Shown here in pieces: positions 58,857 through 64,000 of a stretch of 64,000 bases of DNA (its first letter is position 1; every line of letters starts with the position of its first letter). The stretch lies in assembly GCF_000425165.1 (NCBI RefSeq), contig NZ_AULG01000025.1, forward strand, positions 20,531 through 84,530, read 5' to 3'. The position numbers and the translations under genes were made by a program. Below the pieces are notes generated by a model. The model searched no databases. It saw only the letters and a list, made by a program, of their open reading frames with translations, and had not been told where the DNA came from. This stretch comes from Photobacterium halotolerans DSM 18316 (GTDB lineage: Bacteria > Pseudomonadota > Gammaproteobacteria > Enterobacterales > Vibrionaceae).

Positions 58857-59900
58857 ATGCTGACACTGAGCCCACTGACAAAAAAGAAAATCCAGCGTTT
58901 TAAAACGATAAAGCGTGGTTACTGGTCACTGATCATATTATCCACCCTGCTGGTGTTATCCTTCTTTGCCGAGTTTCTGATTAACAGCAAAGCGCTGATC
59001 GTCAAGTATCAGGGGGAGTATTATTTCCCGGTCGTCAGCGATGTGCTGCCTGGCACTCAGTTCGGGCAGGAATACCAAAGCGAGGCACAGTACCGGGAAT
59101 TGCAACAGGCTTTTGCACAAAGCGAAACGGATAACTTCGTGCTGATGCCGCTCGTGCCCTGGAACCCGTATGAACAGGATTTTAGCGGGGATTTTCCTCC
59201 CACCGCGCCTGACGCCGAGTCCCGGCATTATCTTGGCACCGATACCATAGGGCGGGATATTCTAGCCCGGCTGGTCTACGGTTTCCGTATCACTATGGGG
59301 TTTGCCTTACTGACCATGGCCATATCCTACGCCATAGGTACAGCCGTTGGTTGCGCGATGGGCTTTTGGGGCGGAAAGTTTGACTTGCTGGTGCAGCGTT
59401 TTATCGAAATCTGGTCAATGGTACCTTTTCTCTATGTCATCATGATACTTGTCTCTATTACCCAGCCTTCGTTTACGCTTTTTGTCGCCATCAATGTGCT
59501 GTTCGGCTGGATGGGAATGACCTGGTACATGCGTACTATGACCTACAAAGAAGTGGCCCGGGATTATGTGATGGCCGCCAAGGCGCTGGGCGCCTCAAAC
59601 TGGCGGATTCTTTACGCGCACATTTTGCCCAATGTCATGGTGATGATAGTGACATTGGCCCCGTTTACCATAGCGGCCAATATTACGGCGCTAACGGCAC
59701 TGGATTATCTTGGTCTGGGCTTAATGCCGCCGACACCCAGCTGGGGGGATTTACTGCAGCAAGGGAAATCAAATTTGGGGGCGCCCTGGATAGTGATTAC
59801 CGTGGTGACGGCCATCGTGCTGGTTCTGGTGATGGTGACCTTTATCGGCGAGAGTGTACGCGCGGCTTTCGATCCGAAAAAATTTACCCGTTATAGTTAA
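58857..59900 (+). CDS. Oligopeptide-type ABC transporter permease (DppC/YejE class)
   Basis: A 347-residue permease whose N-terminal cytoplasmic part (LSPLTKKKIQRFKTIKRGYW), followed by a large periplasmic insertion between the first two helices (about residues 40-130), is typical of YejE rather than DppC. The EAA loop reads YVMAAKALGASNWRILYAHI, then LPNVM. It starts one base after the first permease. Partner subunit of the same channel. Confidence 0.9.
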   Translation: MLTLSPLTKKKIQRFKTIKRGYWSLIILSTLLVLSFFAEFLINSKALIVKYQGEYYFPVVSDVLPGTQFGQEYQSEAQYRELQQAFAQSETDNFVLMPLVPWNPYEQDFSGDFPPTAPDAESRHYLGTDTIGRDILARLVYGFRITMGFALLTMAISYAIGTAVGCAMGFWGGKFDLLVQRFIEIWSMVPFLYVIMILVSITQPSFTLFVAINVLFGWMGMTWYMRTMTYKEVARDYVMAAKALGASNWRILYAHILPNVMVMIVTLAPFTIAANITALTALDYLGLGLMPPTPSWGDLLQQGKSNLGAPWIVITVVTAIVLVLVMVTFIGESVRAAFDPKKFTRYS

Positions 59901-59933
59901 TAAAGATGTGTAGCCAGATAACAAGGATGTACG

Positions 59934-61766
59934 ATGAGAAAGATACTGAACATATTCGCCTTTTTGGCCATTACATTGAGCGGTGCACCGGCAGGAGCCG
60001 CCGAGCTTCCGGCCGGGCTGAAATGGGAGTCTAATCTTCACGAACCGCGTTTTGCCTCTCCGCAAGCCCAATTCGGCGGCACCTTCAATACCTATATTGA
60101 GAGTTTTCCGCAGACATTTCGTATCGTCGGGCCGGATTCCAATGGCCGTTTCCGTACCTGGCTGCTCGACAACCGCCCAGCGGCGGTTACCCGTCATCCG
60201 GATACCAAGGCCTGGATCCCGGATATTGCCAGTGAATGGGCCTATGGCAATGACGATAAAACCGTTTATTTTCGTATCAATCCCAATGCCAGGTGGTCTG
60301 ATGGTAAGCCGATTACGGCGGATGATTTCACCTATGTACTGACGTTTATGCGCTCTAAAGACATAGTCGCGCCCTGGTACAACACCTTTTATACCCAGCA
60401 GATTGCCGATGTCATTAAATATGATGATCGCACCTTTGCTGTGGTTTCGGCTGAAAAACGCAATAAAGAAGAGTTAATGCTGTACACCAATCTGCAGCCC
60501 CGTCCCGCTCATTTTTATAAACCGAAAGTCGATAAAAACAGTGATGGGGTAGAAGATAACTTTGTTCGCTATTACAACTTTAAAGCCGAGCCGTCAGCCG
60601 GACCGTATTACATTGACGATATCAAAAAAGGCAAGTCGATCACCTTCAAGCATGTGGGCAAAGACTGGTGGGGATACTCAAACCCTTATTACCTGTATCG
60701 TTATAATGTCGAGAAAATTCGCGTCAAAGTGATACGCGACAAAGATATTGCCCGTCAGCACTTTGAAAAAGGCAATCTGGACTCCTTCTGGCTGGACACC
60801 CCGGAGCTGTGGCGCGAAAAGTCGGACACCCCCAATTTCGAGCACGGCTATATCCATAAGTTTTGGGGATATAACCAAGTCCCCATGGGCGCGGGTGGAT
60901 TATGGCTCAATACCGCCAAACCACTGCTGGATAATCTGGATATCCGCAAAGGTCTGGCATACGCCACCGATTTTGATGGTCTGATTGAAAAAGTCTTACG
61001 GGGTGATGTCGTCAGGAAACCCAATCCGATGGGAGTGGGGCATGGTGACTACACCAACAGCGAACTGAAAGCACCGCCGTTTGATCCGGATACCGCGATT
61101 GAGTATTTTCAGAAGGCGGGTTTCGCTAACATTGGCCCGGATGGTATTCGGATCAACGACAAAGGGCAGCGGCTTTCGTTTGCTATCACCTACAGCTATG
61201 GCTACCTGACACCACAAGTGGCTTATCTGAAAGAGCAGGCCAAACTGGCCGGGCTCGAATACACCCTGAATCTGGTTGATGGTTCATCGGCATTCAAATA
61301 TGTGCTGGAGAAAAAGCACGAGCTCTCTTTTCACTCTATGGCAACGAATGAAATTCCCCAATACTGGGAGTATTTCTACTCTGAAAACGCCAATAAGCCG
61401 CAGAATAATAACTTTACCAATTACAGCACCCCTGAATTAGACCGGCTGATCCTGGCCTATCGATCCGAATTTGATTTGAATAAAAAGAAAGCAATTGCCA
61501 GGCAAATACAGGCCATTGTGGCCCAGGCCAGCGTCATTATTCCCGGTTACATGCGGCCCTATGCCCGTGAAGCTTACTGGCGCTGGCTGCAGATACCGCA
61601 ACCGGCGATGACAAAATCCACCGAATTTCTGTTTCCCTCGGGTACGTTCCGGGATCTGGGCACGTATTGGATTGATGAGTCGCGGAAGCGGGAAACCAAA
61701 GCGGCTATGCAGTCAGGCAAAACCTTCGAGCCCGTTACTATCATGGAAGAGGCTTACAAGTTGTAA
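59934..61766 (+). CDS. Periplasmic extracellular solute-binding protein, family 5 (YejA-like)
   Basis: A 610-residue protein with a signal peptide (about residues 1-22, ending AGA-AELPAG) and the SBP_bac_5 fold. Motifs include WSDGKPITADDFTYVLTFM (about 120-138) and an RKGLAYATDFDGLIEKVL segment. The length and the early GGTFNTYIESFP stretch are closer to YejA (604 residues in E. coli) than to OppA or DppA. Ligand unknown; peptides are likely. It is internal in the operon, which is unusual because binding proteins are often first. AAGGATGT precedes ATG 59934. Confidence 0.88.
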   Translation: MRKILNIFAFLAITLSGAPAGAAELPAGLKWESNLHEPRFASPQAQFGGTFNTYIESFPQTFRIVGPDSNGRFRTWLLDNRPAAVTRHPDTKAWIPDIASEWAYGNDDKTVYFRINPNARWSDGKPITADDFTYVLTFMRSKDIVAPWYNTFYTQQIADVIKYDDRTFAVVSAEKRNKEELMLYTNLQPRPAHFYKPKVDKNSDGVEDNFVRYYNFKAEPSAGPYYIDDIKKGKSITFKHVGKDWWGYSNPYYLYRYNVEKIRVKVIRDKDIARQHFEKGNLDSFWLDTPELWREKSDTPNFEHGYIHKFWGYNQVPMGAGGLWLNTAKPLLDNLDIRKGLAYATDFDGLIEKVLRGDVVRKPNPMGVGHGDYTNSELKAPPFDPDTAIEYFQKAGFANIGPDGIRINDKGQRLSFAITYSYGYLTPQVAYLKEQAKLAGLEYTLNLVDGSSAFKYVLEKKHELSFHSMATNEIPQYWEYFYSENANKPQNNNFTNYSTPELDRLILAYRSEFDLNKKKAIARQIQAIVAQASVIIPGYMRPYAREAYWRWLQIPQPAMTKSTEFLFPSGTFRDLGTYWIDESRKRETKAAMQSGKTFEPVTIMEEAYKL

Positions 61767-61782
61767 GCGAGGGGAGGGCGAA

Positions 61783-62652
61783 ATGAACGATCATGAGGTT
61801 ATCCTGCGGGTAGAGGATCTGGAAACTGAGTTTCGCACAGATGACGGTGTGGAAAAGGTACTGCACGGCGTGTCGTTTGACGTCAAAAAAGGCCGCACCC
61901 TGGGGCTGGTCGGCGAGTCAGGGTCGGGAAAAAGCGTGACGGCCATGTCTGTCATGGGCCTGCTGCCAAAGCCTTATGGCCGGGTAACCAATGGCAAGGT
62001 TTTGTACCGGGAGACGAACTTACTCGAACTGTCCGCCCAGGATATGTGTGCCATGCGTGGCGATCGCATATCAATGATTTTTCAGGACCCAATGACCGCA
62101 CTCAATCCTGTCTACACCATAGGCAAACAGCTCAATGAAGTGCTGGAGCTTCATCGTCCGGAACTGAACAAAAAGGAGCGTAACCGTTATTCACTGGACA
62201 TGCTGAATAAAGTGCAGATACCCATGGCCGAAAAACGCCTGCATGAATACCCCCACAGCTTGTCCGGCGGCATGCGGCAACGGGTGATGATCGCCATGGC
62301 GTTGGCCTGCAAGCCAGACATTCTGATCTGTGATGAGCCGACCACGGCACTCGATGTCACTATCCAGGCCGAAATCCTGAAACTGATGAAGGCACTGCAG
62401 GAAGAAACCCAGATGGCAATGATCTTTATTACTCATGATTTAGGTGTAGTGGCGGAAATTTGTGATGACGTGGCTGTTATGTATGGCGGCAAAGTGCTGG
62501 AAACGGCAGATGTGTTTGAGTTGTTCGACCATCCCCGGCATCCCTACACCCAACGGCTGCTGGGATTGATACCCAGTGCTGAACGCCCAAGCAAACAAAT
62601 GATCCCCCTTGAACCTATCGACCCATCAAGGTTTGCGGAATTCGGGGAATAA
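61783..62652 (+). CDS. Oligopeptide-type ABC transporter ATPase (DppD/OppD class)
   Basis: A 289-residue ATPase with Walker A GESGSGKS, signature LSGGMRQR, Walker B ILICDEPT and the C-terminal zone HPYTQRLLGLIPS typical of OppD/DppD. ATG 61783 with GGGGAGGG upstream is the start; the frame extends back into the binding-protein gene but that part is not homologous. In E. coli yej the two ATPases are fused in YejF, whereas here they are separate genes. Confidence 0.92.
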   Translation: MNDHEVILRVEDLETEFRTDDGVEKVLHGVSFDVKKGRTLGLVGESGSGKSVTAMSVMGLLPKPYGRVTNGKVLYRETNLLELSAQDMCAMRGDRISMIFQDPMTALNPVYTIGKQLNEVLELHRPELNKKERNRYSLDMLNKVQIPMAEKRLHEYPHSLSGGMRQRVMIAMALACKPDILICDEPTTALDVTIQAEILKLMKALQEETQMAMIFITHDLGVVAEICDDVAVMYGGKVLETADVFELFDHPRHPYTQRLLGLIPSAERPSKQMIPLEPIDPSRFAEFGE

Positions 62653-62686
62653 TCGTAGTCACGGTGTAAAGCAGCGGGATATTTTC

Positions 62687-63505
62687 ATGGATGACATCTT
62701 ACGTATCGAGAACCTGAAGCAGCACTTTGTTTCAGGTAAAGGGATATTTAAAAAGGGCTACACGGTGAAAGCTGTTGATGGTGTCTCTTTTTCAATAAAA
62801 AGAGGAGAGACCTTAGGGCTGGTCGGTGAGTCAGGCTGCGGTAAAAGTACACTGGGCCGAACCATTCTGAAGTTACACGAGCCGACAGCGGGTAACATCT
62901 TTTTTGACGGTAAGGATATTACGCATTTGTCTCCCCGCCAGATGCGCCCGCTCAGAAAAGATATGCAGATTGTGTTTCAGGATCCTCTGGAATCGCTGAA
63001 TCAGCGACATACGATAGGCATGATTCTGGAAGAGCCATTTATTATCCATAATGTAGGAACACCAGCCGAGCGTAAGCAATGGGTGCTGGAATTACTGAAT
63101 AAAGTCGATTTACCTGCCACTGCCATCAATCGGTATCCTCACGAGTTTTCTGGCGGGCAGCGCCAACGAATCGGAATTGCCCGCGCGATTGCACTAAAAC
63201 CTAAACTATTAATCTGTGATGAATCCGTCTCTGCTTTGGATGTTTCTGTCCAGGCGCAGATACTGAACCTGTTACTGGCGCTGCAGCAGGAGATGAAACT
63301 TACCGTGATTTTCATTTCTCACGATTTGTCAGTTGTAAAGCATGTGTCAGACAGAGTGGCGGTTATGTACTACGGCAAACTTGTTGAGATAGGCACGGCT
63401 GAAGAGATTTATCATGCACCGAAAGCGGATTATACGAAAACCTTATTAGCAGCGATCCCTATCAGCCATCCATCGCAACGGAAAAGACCTGCAGTACCGC
63501 AATAA
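62687..63505 (+). CDS. Oligopeptide-type ABC transporter ATPase (DppF/OppF class)
   Basis: A 272-residue ATPase with Walker [10 protein letters not shown], signature FSGGQRQR and Walker [13 protein letters not shown], of the OppF/DppF class. ATG 62687 is the start, 34 bases after the previous gene. Last gene of the operon. The stop is 97 bases before the first rRNA promoter hexamer, and I see no clear terminator between them. Confidence 0.92.
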   Translation: MDDILRIENLKQHFVSGKGIFKKGYTVKAVDGVSFSIKRGETLGLVGESGCGKSTLGRTILKLHEPTAGNIFFDGKDITHLSPRQMRPLRKDMQIVFQDPLESLNQRHTIGMILEEPFIIHNVGTPAERKQWVLELLNKVDLPATAINRYPHEFSGGQRQRIGIARAIALKPKLLICDESVSALDVSVQAQILNLLLALQQEMKLTVIFISHDLSVVKHVSDRVAVMYYGKLVEIGTAEEIYHAPKADYTKTLLAAIPISHPSQRKRPAVPQ

Positions 63506-63601
63506 TTTCCTTCTAAAGTGGATGATCTGTGCTGTTTTTAGGCTGTATGTTTTGGTGTTGTCTAAAAAATAGACCATTGAAATAAAAATCAAAAAAAACT
63601 A

Positions 63602-63629
63602 TTGCGCTGTAAGAACATCTCTCTATAAT
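63602..63629 (+). promoter_or_regulatory. rRNA operon promoter P1
   Basis: TTGCGC (63602-63607), 16 bases, TATAAT (63624-63629), followed by the TCGCCCTC discriminator. A strongly A-rich stretch (about 63575-63600) just upstream fits an UP element. It is a typical growth-rate-controlled rrn P1 layout. Confidence 0.85.
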
Positions 63630-63677
63630 TCGCCCTCGTTGTCACGATAAACCGCACGGCTTAACGAGATAACAAAA

Positions 63678-63690
63678 CGTTCTTTAACAA
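63678..63690 (+). promoter_or_regulatory. rrn leader boxA antitermination site
   Basis: CGTTCTTTAACAA closely matches the rRNA boxA (TGCTCTTTAACAA) that loads NusB-S10. The next bases CAATCTGTGTGGGCACTCGA (63702-63721) are conserved in the E. coli leader too. A further 12-bp hairpin lies at 63768-63793 (GGTAGCGCTTTC-tc-GAAAGCGTTACC), in the zone used for leader folding and RNase III processing. Confidence 0.88.
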
Positions 63691-63873
63691 TTTGACCATG
63701 CAATCTGTGTGGGCACTCGACAATGATACAGTCATAAAAGATTTATCAGTGAACTGAGTGACCAATTGGTAGCGCTTTCTCGAAAGCGTTACCGGCACAG
63801 TCAATTCGTTTCAACTTCGGTTGGAACATCAGTAATCACTGAGCCGCTTTTCTTCGGAAAGGCAACAAAACTT

Positions 63874-64000
63874 TAATTGAAGAGTTTGATCATGGCTCAG
63901 ATTGAACGCTGGCGGCAGGCCTAACACATGCAAGTCGAGCGGCAGCGACATGAACAATCCTTCGGGTGCGTTCATGGGCGGCGAGCGGCGGACGGGTGAG
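63874..64000 (+). rRNA. rrs: 16S ribosomal RNA (5' part)
   Basis: The mature 5' end is near 63874 (TAATTGAAGAGTTTGATCATGG), followed by the universal GCTCAGATTGAACGCTGGCG and CTAACACATGCAAGTCGAGCG stretches. It leaves the window after about 127 bases. The V1 variable loop (GCAGCGACATGAACAATCCT, then TTCGGG and its complement) is of a type I associate with Photobacterium-like Vibrionaceae. Confidence 0.98.

Overview
The window is a 64 kb piece of a gammaproteobacterial chromosome of roughly 50 % G+C. Gene order and families point to the Vibrionaceae. Lineage-typical families DUF2310, DUF2789, DUF3301, DUF3549 and DUF4250 are interleaved with blocks syntenic with Escherichia coli. The first ~127 bases of a 16S rRNA gene at the right edge look closer to Photobacterium and relatives than to core Vibrio; this genus guess is made by eye and is tentative. 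I see no insertion sequence, prophage, integron, CRISPR array or tRNA gene.

Left part (1-20.4 kb): the end of a gene that looks like mltA, the Csd sulfur-transfer genes (csdA-csdE facing tcdA), the divergent gcvA / GcvB sRNA pair, a hydrolase, ygdD, rlmM, xni and ppnN. Two signalling genes follow: a diguanylate cyclase and a TPR-transmembrane protein with a ruined GGDEF domain. Next come queF, syd, a zinc-ribbon gene and two small genes. Between the DUF2789 gene and the DUF3301/DUF3549 genes lies about 1.4 kb without credible protein genes. It holds two tandem CsrB-type regulatory RNAs, each with about two dozen GGA motifs, its own VarA/UvrY-type box about 180 bases upstream and nearly identical terminators. 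The E. coli order syd-csrB-yqcC-truC-yqcA is recognisable around them, but expanded.

Centre (20.4-46.1 kb): a classic essential block, yaeH, glnD and map on the minus strand, then rpsB-tsf-pyrH-frr-uppS-cdsA-dxr-rseP-bamA-skp-lpxD-fabZ-lpxA-lpxB-rnhB-dnaE-accA-tilS on the plus strand. It covers translation, isoprenoid and phospholipid precursors, the outer-membrane assembly machine, lipid A synthesis, replication, and the first step of fatty-acid synthesis.

Right part (46.1-64 kb): a small cytochrome c, a sodium:neurotransmitter-symporter-family transporter, yaeP with a DUF4250 gene, a second diguanylate cyclase, a patatin-like lipase, proS and trmO. A Zur-type palindrome precedes the alternative ribosomal proteins L31B and L36B; the L36B gene is only 47 codons. 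Then come metN-metI-metQ behind MetJ-like repeats, gmhB, a five-gene oligopeptide-type ABC importer, and an rRNA operon promoter, leader and 16S start. In E. coli gmhB lies directly beside an rRNA operon, so the importer looks like a lineage-specific insertion.

The most interesting material is regulatory RNA: the tandem CsrB pair with mirror-image activator boxes, GcvB, and a possible GcvB target in the metQ leader within the same window.
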